DNA of 64,000 bases from Epiperipatus broadwayi (lineage: Eukaryota > Onychophora > Udeonychophora > Euonychophora > Peripatidae). The notes under the pieces were generated by a model. That model was not told where the DNA came from. It worked only from the letters and a program-made list of their open reading frames with translations, and did no database searches. Positions 45,310 through 56,720 of the stretch are shown in pieces. The stretch covers positions 2,148,001 through 2,212,000 of the forward strand of contig JAQFVV010000143.1 in NCBI GenBank assembly GCA_028023455.1, written 5' to 3'. The position numbers were made by a program, and so were the translations under genes. Numbering within the stretch: the first letter of the stretch is position 1; each line of letters starts with the position of its first letter.

Positions 45310-48300
45310 GTTACAAAATAGTAATTTATATTTTTGAGAATGATAATTAATGGTTAATTAAAATTTATACAGGAAGATTTTTTTTATTAATTAAGATAAT
45401 ATGTAATTAAAGTCAAAAGTCATTTTGTATTAATTATCTGTTATCAAAAGAAAACTAAGGAATTTAGTATTTGAATATATAAAGTTGGATTTATGTTAAA
45501 ATGCAGATTGTCTTATTCTGAATACTACAATTAGTTCCCAAATTGAAATTTAGGTTTTTTCTCTTGGTAATTAAAATTCCATGTTTAAGACCTATAAAGA
45601 AGTAGTTCTGAAAAAAATTAAATTGGCTCTTATTACCTTTTTTTTTCAACTTCATATGCTGATATCATCTCTTATCATGTAATTGCTGACTGATGTGACA
45701 AGATTAAAACTTCTCTCCCATACTTGAAGTGCTGAAGTATAGGAGTAAAGAGAAGGATACAAAGTAAAAATTCATTATTTTTTTCATTTACTTTTTCTGT
45801 TTAAGTATTTTTAATTTGAATTTTAGAAATTATAAGCTTTTAGCATTTCGAAATTTATTTGTTACTCCCATTTTTTATAGTTGTATATTTTAGTCATGTG
45901 GTTTGATCAAGCATAGTTGTACGAAAGTTGCACTTTAATTTTTTAATTATCAATGTAAATTGTGATTTTGTAACAAATGGTCACATTGTGATCACATGTA
46001 GATTATTGGATGTCATTTATTGCTTGGATGTGTCAGTGGTCATTTTGGGTTGTCCTTAGAATTCAAAATGGTCATGAGCACATTCTAAATCAGTATCAAA
46101 AAATTTCCTTGCACTTTATAATTAATTAATTAACACATATTTTTAAAAATGACTATAAGATTTTATTCTTTAGCATCGTTAAAATATACAATCACTAATT
46201 ATCATAATGGGATCAGAGGAAAGGCAGAGAAGAATGAAGATAATGTAAAAAGCCAGAGATTTTCCTCAATTAAATTATATAGACATACTATTATATTTAT
46301 ATGTAAGAGGCAATGCCAACATTTAAATTGTTTAAAATCAATGAAAGGAACCAGTTTAAAATCTTAATTTTTTGCCAAATTGTTTTATTAATAAAAATTC
46401 AATACATAATAAATTAATATAAAGAACTAAAAGCAATGTGTTTTAATAAAACTTGTGTTTGTGGAAGAAAATTACATTTATTCCTCAGCTATTAGCACGA
46501 CCAAAAATTAGCTAAATTTACTTAACTCAAAATTAACTTACACTCACTACATAAAAAAAAAATAATTTAAATAAAAGTGTTAATAATTATTATTTAATAA
46601 TAATGACAGTTTAAAAAATAAATTAAATAATTATGTTATATTTTACTTTCAAAAGTTGAATTATGTTATATTTTAGTCATCTTTTCTTTCATCATTTTTT
46701 ATTATGCAAATAATAATATAGTATGTAATTAAATAAAGTATATAGATCTATACAGAATGAAAACATCCATGGTAAGAATTATATGATAAACTTTAACAAA
46801 TATTTATTTTAGTATTTAGCACAGAATACTTTTCTGTTTTATATTCATTTCTAATATTGACTAACTCCTTTTATATTGAATATAAAATAACCATTCATGA
46901 ATTATACTTCATATTCCTTTTATATTTAATGTCATATATCACATCTTTATACTAGAATCTGTCTGCAATTGTATAAACTTTGCTTTGTTAATTTCCATCA
47001 ATAGAAGACATAAAACTTTGCATATTGTCGTAATCCTAAATGGATCCATATAATACAATAATGGAAATTTAGACATTCAAATAATTTCATTAATCACATA
47101 AATAAACTATATATATTAGACAAATAAATATATAAATTTCATATATATATATTCACACATAAAATATCAAAGATAAAAGTGCCTTAAATAAGCCATTGCA
47201 GGGGGGGGGGTCTTACAGAATTTCTTCATAAAGAAACGATCAAGAAGAAATTGCCGTTTAGTAAACTTTTAGTTGGTGTTATTGAAAACTTCTAGCCAGT
47301 TATATGTACATTAACTGTCAGTAAACGTAAATGTAGAAAGAGCCCACCTATACATTTCAAGACAATTACAAGATATTCTGAAATCACTAATGCACTTATA
47401 GCTCGCTAGAGGTTTTCACTAACTTCCGCATTATTTCATCTATTTCGGGTTATTAAAAAATTATATTTCACCTAAGAATAAATAGTCATTTATTTATTTA
47501 CCAATAATTAGACGACTACCTGATGTGGCTACTCAAAAAATAATTTTAAACATGTCATGTGATTGCAAATATATGTATATGTCTTTCTATTTTCAAAGAA
47601 TATGATTATCTATTGGAGCTGCAAAAAATGGAGAGGGCTCTGAGTTTCTATATGCTAATGCATCTCGTATACACACGCACACACATATAGCAATTGTCAG
47701 TGAAAGAGTGATAATAGCAACCAGTAACGAGAAAATGTTTATATAGGTTTATTTTTCTTATCAGTTTTATCCAGTCTTGGGCTGAACTATTCCTTACAGC
47801 ATTAAGATCGCTTCTTTAAACTACTGATTGATTATAAATGATGATGGAGCTGAAATGTTGATTGCTGATAATGAATGGATTAACGCGGCATAAAAGATGT
47901 CATTGCTTCTTAGCTTGATCCTTGATAAATATCTTGCAAAACTACATATAAAAATAAACAAATAAAAACTTAGTTCAAGTCATATTTTCGTCAATATTCA
48001 CTATTATAAATATTAACACTTTATGTTTTATTGTATCTTTTAATCAATTTTTTTTTTAAATTTTTATTTCGGTAAAAAGTTAAATGACCTATTTATAAAT
48101 AAATGTCACTCCGAAAATATTTCTTCCTACATGGCGTAAATAGTTATTTGTGTCTAGTTTTAGACCCCAATCTATTTTCTCATTCACTTCTTTAACATTA
48201 AAGATTGATTTAATAACAACTACCGTTGTATGTTTTGGAAACTTTCTACATTCTGCGGTGATTTCCAAATAAAATTTAAAAAAATATTTTGAAATTAAAT

Positions 48301-48644
48301 TTATTTAAATATCTTTTTTTTTTTACTTTTTTTAAATCCTTCTCTTTATATATATAGTTAATATCTTTAAAATGGTTTGCATTGCTTGTAATTCACATAA
48401 ACCCTTAAGTGACAAGCACAAATTGATTTTATATAAAAATATCTTATAAAAATAAATCTAGTTATAATGCTGTCCTATTGTAAAAAAAATAATTAACTTA
48501 TTATCACCTACTTACCATTCATACTATAAACTTTAAATATCTTAGTGTAAAAAATAAAATTAAAATTGAGAATCAGTAATAATTAATGAATAAACATTTA
48601 ACTAAATATATTATTCATAAAAAACTAATTTTTATAAAAAAAAT
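45310..48644. other. A+T-rich stretch, no supported gene
   Basis: A G-run (gggggggggg) lies near 47201-47210 and simple repeats near 47125-47150. A hairpin around 45716-45754 (ctctcccatactt against aagtataggag) is short. The 72-codon frame at 46149-46367 lacks any feature. Confidence 0.45.
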
Positions 48645-49389
48645 TTCAGACGCTCATTGCTAAGGTTTACAGCCTTGTTAAAACTATTACTGAAATAATA
48701 GTGAGCGTTTAATAAAATTTATAATTACAACTTTAAATTATCGTAATATATTTCTTACTATAAGATCTTTTCATTAACTCGTAGTAAATCGTAAGATTTC
48801 GCGAGTATTAATGTATTATAAGAATTGTGGACTTAATTAGTGAAGTATTTAATAGCTTCACACTCTTAGATCAAAACACTTCTGCTTCACCTATTTATAT
48901 ATAAAAGCAGGTCGAAGTAAAGAAGGATTCTCTCTTTTCTTCATAGCGTAAGCATGTGTTTTAAAGACCTACAGAGGTCCCTAGTGACGATTTTTTCAGA
49001 CGCTCATTGCTAAGGTTTACAGCCTTGTTAAAACTATTACTGAAATAATAGTGAGCGTTTAATAAAATTTATAATTACAACTTTAAATTATCGTAATATA
49101 TTTCTTACTATAAGATCTTTTCATTAACTCGTAGTAAATCGTAAGATTTCGCGAGTATTAATGTATTATAAGAATTGTGGACTTAATTAGTGAAGTATTT
49201 AATAGCTTCACACTCTTAGATCAAAACACTTCTGCTTCACCTATTTATATATAAAAGTAGGTCGAAGTAAAGAAGGATTCTCTCTTTTCTTCATAGCGTA
49301 AGCATGTGTTTTAAAGACCTACAGAGATCCCTAGTGACGATTTTTTCAGACGCTCATTGCTAAGGTTTACAGCCTTGTTAAAACTATTA
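48645..49389. repeat. Tandem array of a 350-bp unit (2.1 copies)
   Basis: The period is exactly 350 bp: the string cgctcattgctaaggtttac occurs at 48651, 49001 and 49351. Full copies differ by only a few substitutions. The array both starts and ends with the same 45-bp segment (ttcagacgctcattgctaag...), giving an A-B-A-B-A structure. An AT-rich tataaaaa flanks both sides and could be a target duplication. The unit contains a TATA-like run, a GTAAGC donor-like site, a small hairpin and a branched inverted repeat. No open frame is present. Confidence 0.9.
48892..49058 (+). ncRNA. snRNA-like candidate transcript in the 350-bp unit
   Basis: TATTTATATATAAAA at 48892-48906 could place a start near 48928. 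A pyrimidine-rich leader (attctctcttttcttcatag) precedes C|GTAAGC at 48948. The hairpin GACCT-acag-AGGTC follows (48966-48979), then a U-rich ATTTTTTCAG (48990-48999) resembling an Sm-binding site. A terminal stem ACGCTCA/TGAGCGT (49000-49006 with 49052-49058) encloses two smaller hairpins (AAGG/CCTT, CTATTA/TAATAG). This order resembles spliced-leader or U-type snRNA genes, which are often tandem. Only the middle of the array has all parts together. The function is hypothetical: a non-autonomous retroelement unit is equally possible. Confidence 0.25.
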
Positions 49390-49948
49390 TAAAAATATAT
49401 TGTATAAATTGTTATAATATATGTAATACAATTGCTGTTTTATTTTGTTGCCATAAATTATCAATGTTTTATCAAGTATAGTAGCCATATTGCTTCAAAT
49501 TTATTGTATTGACATCACATTGAAATGAAGTAAAACAAAAAAAAAGATAGTATAGATAATATAGCATCTTTTCTTATTTACTTCTAGTGCACTTTTTTAT
49601 GTGGTCAACATATTTGTGTGTGTTTGATTACTGTATGTAATGAAAAAAGCTTTAAATTTATTTTGCAGTAAATTGAGACTACGTCATGTGATAAAAATAT
49701 ATTGCTTGAAATAAACATTGGCATTTTATTGCAACTTTGAACACATTAAATAACATAAGTAAAAATATATATTCCAATATCATAATATACTTATAATTAT
49801 ATGATGAATTAGTGCTATCATTTGGATAAATTGTAAAATGTTTTAGAAAAATTCAAACATTATTTATATCTTAATTTGTACATTTACTAATTTATTTCTT
49901 TAATATTTTAAATACAAGTATATTTTATATACCTGGAGTCTAGATGTA

Positions 49949-50096
49949 ATATAGGGGATTTGAACTTAGACTTTCAAGCTCCTTTCAGCCATCCCTTCTA
50001 TCTCATACAACCAATACTCATGATCACACACATGTGATAAAGATAAATGATCTATAATATACATATTTCATGCTAAGTCAGCACTCATCAGTAGGT
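49949..50096 (-). repeat. tRNA-like terminus and core of the dispersed repeat, inverted
   Basis: On the minus strand an A-box match TGGCTGAAAGG (complement of 49981-49991) precedes a B-box-like AGTTCAAATCC (complement of 49956-49966). Only 14 nt separate them, shorter than in true tRNA genes. The context cttgaaagtc resembles a tRNA-Ser(UGA) anticodon loop. The core up to gctaagtcagcactcatcag follows, then the copy stops where the reverse-transcriptase segment begins. Confidence 0.6.
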
Positions 50097-50229
50097 CTTA
50101 TTTTTGGTGTATTTTATTATATTATCAAAGTCTTTTAAATTAAGGAATGAAAAACATTTTTTTTTTATTTGTTGAAAACTTTTACATTTACAACAAATAT
50201 ATGTTGCTTTAATAGGTGGCAAGGAAATA

Positions 50230-51540
50230 TATACATTGTTGGGTTTTTTATTTGCAGAAAGAAGAGAATACATGGAAGTTATGCTGAGGATATGTGCAAG
50301 AGTGGCCAAAGAGATAGGGATTAAATTTAGTGAAGAAAAATCAAAAGTGATAATGATTAATACTGGGAAAAGAGAAGACAGAATTTTTATTGGGGGATAT
50401 AAAGTTAAGTGTGGTGAATAGATATAACTATTTGAGAATTAAATGGGAGAAAAAAATTGATAAATGAAGCAAAGAAAAGAAAGGGATTGATAAAGAAATT
50501 AACAGTGTTCTCATATAATAAGTGTGAGGTAGCTAGAATTGTATGGAAGGGAGTGGCAGTAGCAGGGTTAACATATAGTAACAATGCATTATATGTTAGT
50601 AAAGAGGTATTAGATTACTTAGGAAAAGTACAAAGAGAAATAGGAAGACGTACATTAGATGCAGATTGTGAACAGCAAAGGAGGCAATTCAAGGAGAAAT
50701 GGGATGATCAAGTTTTTATATAAGAGATGCAAAATGAAAATGTTCAATAGATTGCAATTTATGGATAAAAAAAATAGCCAAAATAGTATTTAATTGGGTT
50801 ATGAATAAAAGGTAGGCAACAAGATGGGTGAGAAAGATAATATGATATGCAGAAGATTTGGGTAAAGAATTTACGTCAATATACTTATACAAAAGGTGGC
50901 ATTGTATTAGGAGAATTGTTGAGTGTTATAGTGTTAAGAAATGAGTAGAAGAATAGATGCATTAATAAAGAATAGGGAGTTGAAGAACTAGTATGGAGAG
51001 TAAAAAGGGTTTAAATATATATAGAAGTAAACAGAATATTGGGTGTGCACTAATTTATGATAATAGCAAGGAAAGTAGTTCACTGTTTAAGGGTTGAATG
51101 GAATATTTAGCAACTAAGGAATATACACATAAATGGAAAAATGTGGGTGATTTAGTCTGCAAGTTGTGAAGGAAAGACATAGAAAATATTAGGCATCTGT
51201 TCATTGAATGTAAATGCCTGAAAGCAGAAAGGGTACAAATAACGAAGTTGTGGAAGAATAAATGTAAACAAAGTGATTATACAGAAAGTAGGTTATTGTT
51301 TTTTATGCTGGTTTTGGGAAAAGATAAGGGGGATTTACATATAGAGGCCATGGAGTTGACAAAGATTATGTTGTGGAAATGGGATGGAGCACGATAGAGA
51401 AGAATATCAGAAAACAGGGTGGGGGGTGAAAAGGAAAGTTAAAGTGGCTAACAGTTTTCTCTGGGCATAGTTGCTGAGAGATTCCTGACTCTGTATAAGA
51501 AGACACAGTGCATCACATCACATTGCCATAGTGCAACACG
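50230..51540 (+). pseudogene. Non-LTR retrotransposon fragment (reverse-transcriptase 3' part)
   Basis: Frame pieces at 50236-50421 (EIGIKFSEEKSKVIMINTGK) and 50457-50723 (VARIVWKGVAVAGLTYSNNA, then VQREIGRRTLDADCE) correspond to the thumb and connection region of a non-LTR reverse transcriptase. A later stretch near 51140-51400 contains GDLVCKL, with the next Cys lost to a stop, and HLFIECKCLKAER (51194-51232), a C-terminal CCHC-like finger. The catalytic palm lies upstream of the fragment and is missing. A 3' untranslated tract (ctaacagttttctctgggca, 51460) follows. The sequence is less A+T-rich and less decayed than the RTE relics, suggesting a younger insertion. The clade is not assigned. 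Confidence 0.75.
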
Positions 51541-51735
51541 TCATATTTAAAAGGACATTTAATAATTTAAAATTCAAGTCAGAGCAAATTACCAATTTAA
51601 TAAATCTAAGAATTTACAAGCGACTATGTGTAATCAAAAAGATGTCATATGATACTTACTGAAATGATTTTTATGCTTTTGATGAGAGTAAAAAATAATT
51701 AAAATATTTAACGATATGCATTTGGAAGTTTCTTG

Positions 51736-52050
51736 AGTATGGTGAGCTTTCAGTGTTCAATCATCAGATTTTCAATGAAATGGATGGCTGAAGAGTTGTG
51801 GTATGGAGTGGTTTGAAGCCTGTCCATTAAGTATGAAGATTGGCTATCTTAATATAAGCTGAGCTTTGATTGTATATATGTTTGGAGATAATAATCTGGA
51901 CCAACTGATGAGTGCTAGTTTAGAATGAAATATGTATATTGGTGAGTATTTATCTTTTTGGCATGTGTGTGATCAAGTGTGTCAGCCATATGAAATAGCA
52001 TGGAAGATTGAGGGTCATGTGAAAGTCTGAGTTCAAACCCCCTATATATT
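51736..52050 (+). repeat. tRNA-like-ended repeat, distal two-thirds
   Basis: From gatggctgaagagttgtgg through the core (ccaactgatgagtgctagtt) to the tRNA-like end (gtctgagttcaaaccccct). It is inverted relative to 49949-50096, so the pair brackets the reverse-transcriptase fragment like long terminal inverted repeats. Confidence 0.65.
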
Positions 52051-52405
52051 ACATATAGAAGTGGAGGTATGAAAAAGCCTGTACTGTAGAAAAAAATTCA
52101 TATTTCAAAATAATTCCATTAATAAATTGGTATCTTCCGTTAACTTGGATTAATTATTATTTACTTCTTGATTTAAAAGTTGTTGAGATTTGATAAAGTT
52201 TGCTTTACAGCAAAAAACATACAACTAATTGAGTTATGAAATAAAATTTGAATTAAAAAAATTGAAAAAGCGATGTAAAAGGATTTTTTAAATAATTAAT
52301 AAAATAGTTGAAGTAAAAATATGAAATGATAAAAAAGATTTTCCAGAGGGAATTGATTATATATATATGAATAGAAAATCTAGGGAGTTTGAATCATAGC
52401 TTTTT

Positions 52406-52465
52406 GTTATATATAAAGCTCGCAAAATAAGCTCTTAACAAGATTTTGTGAGCTCTATATATAAC
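52406..52465. repeat. 60-bp hairpin
   Basis: gttatatataaagctcgcaa pairs with ttgtgagctctatatataac around a short loop near 52436. A small palindrome of unknown origin. Confidence 0.65.
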
Positions 52466-52581
52466 TTGTAAACACAAGCTTATTAAATTAGGTCATGTGA
52501 CATCTGACTTTATTTTTTGTAGCTTTTTGTTAATACACTTTTCCATTATCCAGCTAGTTACTTATCTCTTAAGTGCATATA

Positions 52582-53506
52582 CGCCTGGGTCTCATTTTAT
52601 GCAGTAGATAGGTTCTACAGAAAACCCGCATTAAAAAAATCGCACAAAAATAGACTTAACTTAAAATGGGGGATAGGGGTTGTAATTTTCAGAATTTGCA
52701 TAAAAGCAAAGCAACAAAGAAAAATTACTTTAAAATTTGCATTAAAAAAATAAGCAAATAAAGTATGACTAATAAAAAATTTCAAATATTTAAAAAAAAT
52801 TAATACAAGACAAACTTTTTTTACTTTTTTTATTAACTACAATATTTAATTTTACATTTTTCATACATATTTTAACCATTACTGCTAGCGTTCATTTGTA
52901 AACTGGAAAGAAATCAGATTCGATGTGATGTATTGTAGCTTCTCCTTAAACGAAGTCAAGAATCTCTCAGCAATTATGCCCAGAGAAACCTGTTAGCCAC
53001 TTTATTTTTATTTGTGATGTGATGTACAACTAGTGCCACTTTCAGTCTTATGCTGTGTTAATGGTTTTCTATTTCTATTTTTAAAAAATGAGATCGAAAT
53101 CAAAACAAAAAGATTATACATTATCATTAGAAAGATTATTTTCAGTTTATAAAATCTTCGTTTTTTATTTTAAAAATCTAAAAGATTATTTATTTCTGTT
53201 ATATGTAACAAAATATACATTTTAAAAGTTTAATTTTTTTGAATATTTATTGCGATATTATTGTGATATTTTTATATGTAAGTATAAATCTATTATTATT
53301 ATTTACTCATTAGTATAAATAGGTTATTTACCAGAAACTAAAATTCTAAATACAGCTTCAGGCCATATTCACGTTAGCTGCTAATATAACATTATATTTT
53401 TGAAACCTAATAAATATAGTGAAATATGAAAGATATTAAGAAGAAACATGAATCGCATAACTTCAAAATCGCATTAAAATAATCCGCATAAAACGAGACC
53501 CAGGTG
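52582..53506. mobile_element. TIR DNA transposon, 925 bp, non-autonomous
   Basis: The ends are near-perfect inverted repeats: CGCCTGGGTCTCATTTTATG at the left, and the complement of the right end reads CACCTGGGTCTCGTTTTATG. Complementarity continues into the flanking TATA on both sides (52578-52581 and 53507-53510), a likely 4-bp target duplication. Subterminal AATGCG/CGCATT words also recur. There is no transposase frame. I could not match the terminus to a named superfamily from memory. Confidence 0.75.
52921..53003 (-). repeat. Inverted copy of the retrotransposon 3' region
   Basis: On the minus strand taaagtggctaacaggtttc, then tctgggcataattgctgaga and gattcttgact, match the stretch 51450-51535 closely. 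It lies inside the TIR transposon at 52582-53506. Confidence 0.7.
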
Positions 53507-53759
53507 TATATGAATTGCAAGTTTAATTATATTACTATTAATTTATGATACAGTTTATGAGTCTTTCTTTATATGGTTGTGTGCTGGTTATTTAAATAAA
53601 ACAGCTTTTAATGACCATTGCAAAGCAAAGCCTCTTCAGAATCTTACAACATGTGTAAACAGTTAAACAATCTCATTTGTCACTAGATTAGAGATTGTGA
53701 GATTTTTTTACAGGGCCTCCACATGTGGGTGTGTAAGTTGTGTGGGGCACAAAAGCACT

Positions 53760-54210
53760 TCATCAATTAAGATGCCAAATTGCAACAATAATTAATAAAA
53801 TTGAATGCAAATGAAAATTCTTATATTTACTAATCACTCATGTTAGAAACACATTGATTGTAAATATTTTTATGTAAATATAAGAGGATTACTTTGAACT
53901 TAAATTATTCTAAATATATTAAATTTTATATACTCTATCCTTGAGCTGCATTGAAAAGATGGGTGCCATTTTGCATTAACATGTAGTAAAATATATATAT
54001 AAATGAAAATGTTTAGATTTCTGAATCACTCCACTATTAGAAACATGTTCTGATTGCAAATATTTTTTATTTATATATGAGAATGACTAGACTTCTGTCA
54101 ATTGTTCAAAATATACTAAATATTATATTATCTACAATTATGCTAAACTGAATAGATTTGGTGTCATTTCGCTGTGATAATTAATACAATTTATATTTAA
54201 ATATTTAAAT
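53760..54210. repeat. Diverged tandem repeat, period about 190-199 bp
   Basis: Anchors gatgccaaattgc (53771), gggtgccattttgc (53961) and ggtgtcatttcgct (54160) mark unit boundaries. Within each unit atgaaaat, aatcactc, ttagaaaca, gattg(t/c)aaatattttt and ttcta/caaaatata recur in order. Slightly over two units of an old minisatellite-like duplication. Confidence 0.65.
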
Positions 54211-55117
54211 TTCCAAATTATCTTTATTTAAACATTTTTATTTATATAAAAAATGATACATTATTATTAATAATTTATTTAAAAATAAATTTATTTAAAA
54301 CATTAACTCATAATAATTATCCATAAGTAATTTTAGTTTATCAGTTCATATATTAGAAGTTCTGTTGTGGGTTTGTATGGTTGTGGGGTTAGAGTACATT
54401 AGCAAAAGTCTAAATGTGTGATTTGGAGGGTCAAATTTGATGAAGTCATGCTTAACACTGACTGCATCCTTTTTTTCTTTTTATTATTAATATCATTTTT
54501 TAATACCGATATACAATTTTTTTTGCATGTTTTACTAATCTGCTTTTATTGGATTTGTATTGAAGTGGAATTTGTTACTATCCTAAAATTCATAAATGAT
54601 CTATAAAATTACACAAATAAACAAAGGTCTAAATCCAAAGAAAATAGAATTAGTAAAAAACAATTTTTAAAAAAAATATTATTGAGCATGCATTATTAAT
54701 AAGGAAGGCATTATTGTTTAATGGTTCTCTTTGATTGTAACAACTTGATTGGGAAATTGCCTACAAAATTATTTATCTATTCTATTAGAAGCAACCAATT
54801 GTTTGATTTTTTTATGCTTATTATAATCTTTCATTAAACAACAAAAAAGCGTAAGACATTGTATAATGGCTTCTAAAAATTTATCAAATAACCAATGTAA
54901 TTGTAAAAATTTCTTCCCTTAAGAAAATGTAATAAAAATCTTTAAAATCCCTAGGTATCATAGCTAAGTTTTTAAACTGAAATAACAAGCATACAAAAAA
55001 AAATATTCTATTATTGAAATTCTGAATGAATGAAAGTAAAAAACAAGGGTTAGTTAAAGTCGACCTAGTTAAAACTGTTATTTATCACATCGTGGCCACC
55101 AAAATCAGGAGAATTAA
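54211..55117. other. A+T-rich stretch, nothing recognised
   Basis: A 62-codon frame at 54418-54606 is Phe/Leu/Ile-rich (membrane-like by composition) without other support. Confidence 0.4.
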
Positions 55118-55182
55118 TCTATATAAATAAAAATGTAAATGTTCGTTTGTTCAAAATCTTAAATCTTTAAAAGTTCTTCACC

Positions 55183-55671
55183 GATTGCTTTGAAATTTTG
55201 ACACAACGTTGCATTCGAATACACTCATATTTCTATATACCTATTATTTACATATTTGTGACAAATAAAAACATGCTTTTTTTTGCAACACATGCTACAT
55301 TAAATATTTTACGCAGCACTATCTGTTGGATGTAAAAGCAACACACACTATACTAAATATTTTACAATTCCATTTCAATGTTTCCGATTGCATTGTTAAA
55401 TTGAATTTTCATAGATTTCGATTGCTTTGAAATTTTGACACAACATTGCATTCGAATACACGCATTTTTATATACCTACTATTTATATACCTACTATTAT
55501 ATACTTGTGACAGGTAAAACATGCTTTTTTTTGCAACACACCCTATACTAAATATTTTACACAGAGTTATCTGTTGGACATAAAAGCAACACACGCTATA
55601 CTAAATATTTTACGATTCCATTTCAATGTTTCCGATTGCATTGTTAAATTGAATTTTCATAGATTTCAATT
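55183..55671. repeat. Tandem duplication (237 bp) inside the Helitron
   Basis: A segment beginning gattgctttgaaattttgac at 55183 recurs at 55420 and runs through cgattgcattgttaaattga in both copies. The duplicates differ by small indels, including an extra atatacctactattt block in the second. The duplication probably predates or accompanied loss of the helicase middle. Confidence 0.85.
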
Positions 55672-55704
55672 TATTTTCATTTTGATTTAATTTTTTCGTA
55701 TGAG

Positions 55705-55917
55705 AGATTGCAATTCCCAATTCGATTGGCATTTGCAATCACCATTAACAAAGCTTAGGGCCAATCTTTAGAATTGTGCGGTTTAGATCTAGACACAGAT
55801 TGCTTCTCACATGGACAATTATATGTTGCATGTTCTAGAGTCAGCAAACCAGACAATCTCTATATCTGCACAGTCAATGGAACAACAAAAAATATTGTAC
55901 ACCCACAAGCATTCTGA
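55705..55917 (+). pseudogene. Helitron RepHel helicase, C-terminal remnant
   Basis: About 70 codons in one frame contain FPIRLAFAITINKA, then an in-frame TAG where the family has Gln of the QGQ motif. They continue GQSLELCGLDLDTDCFSHGQ and LYVACSRVSKPDNLYICTV, and end at a TGA (55915). These are the final conserved motifs of the Pif1-like superfamily 1 helicase domain in Helitron proteins, which unwind DNA during rolling-circle transposition. Except for one stop the segment is intact, implying fairly recent decay. Confidence 0.9.
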
Positions 55918-56119
55918 AATTAAACATATTAGAAACATGCTCTTTCTTTTTTCTTTCTTTTCCATTTAATCAGACCGAGCCACAGCAAAACGTGGCCAGG
56001 TACAGCTAGTATGTAAATAAAAAGGTAAAAGTATAAATACTTATAATTTTTGAATATTGTATTGTGTCTTTTGTTAAAATTATATAAAATTCATTTTGTT
56101 TTAATTAACTAATTCTATT

Positions 56120-56720
56120 TCATGGGTTAGGGGAAGGGTCTTTTTCTTATGATAAAAAACATTTAGATATTTAAAAAAAAAAATTATCTTATTTGCAAAT
56201 ATAGATATATTAAAATTACACGAATTGATACTTTTAATGTATAAATTATTACTTATTTATTATAAATATGATTTTAAATCAATATTTGAGAAAATGAAAT
56301 AAAATGCATATAAATCAAAAAAATATATTTTATTTTTTTCCATATTTTATTCTGAATCCGTTAATAACTTCATCCTATTTTTTTTTCTGCAAATTCTGAT
56401 ACAATACATAAAAATGCTAAGGAAGAGCCGATTTAATATTAACATGATCAGAACATTGTGAAATATTTAGATAAACAATGTAACTGAAAAATTTGCATTA
56501 CTGCATAATCAGTGCTTCTATCATTGCATTATTTCAAATATAATATTCATTGTAGGGTTTACAAATTATAGAGTTTTAGCAAAAAAAGGAAACAACATGT
56601 GATAAAATGTTTAATTTTTTAATTTTCACAAAAGACATAGATCATGCAGTCCTAAGGTTTTGATAAATGTGAAGTCTTGTCTCATTGCATTGCCCTCAGG
56701 CCAGCTCTGTTCATGAGTCT
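56120..56720. repeat. Segmental duplication, copy 2 (exon-less)
   Basis: Collinear with 15215-16010 by shared ordered motifs, in the same orientation. At the position of the candidate exon (15504-15562) this copy goes from ttattacttattta directly into A+T-rich sequence, with no trace of the G+C-rich island or its splice sites. Confidence 0.7.

Larger units (their letters stand above)
55118..56009 (+). mobile_element. Helitron rolling-circle transposon, internally deleted
   Basis: The 5' end is A|TCTATATAAATAAAAATG. The 3' end is CTAG|T at 56006-56009, preceded by a hairpin GCCAC-agcaaaac-GTGGC at about 55979-55996. Insertion between A and T with 5' TC and 3' CTRR is diagnostic of Helitrons. 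The interior keeps only the C-terminus of the RepHel helicase (55705-55917) after an internally duplicated non-coding segment, so most of the protein has been deleted. Confidence 0.93.

Noticed and set aside
48645-49389. Hammerhead ribozyme in the 350-bp unit (as in animal retrozymes)
   Set aside because: I looked for CUGANGA and GAAA with the required stems on both strands. The nearest matches (GTGACGA, GCAATGA) lack conserved core bases and correct pairing.
48645-49389. LTR pair or solo-LTR tandem
   Set aside because: The repeated unit is not bounded by TG...CA and no primer-binding site or polypurine tract was seen.
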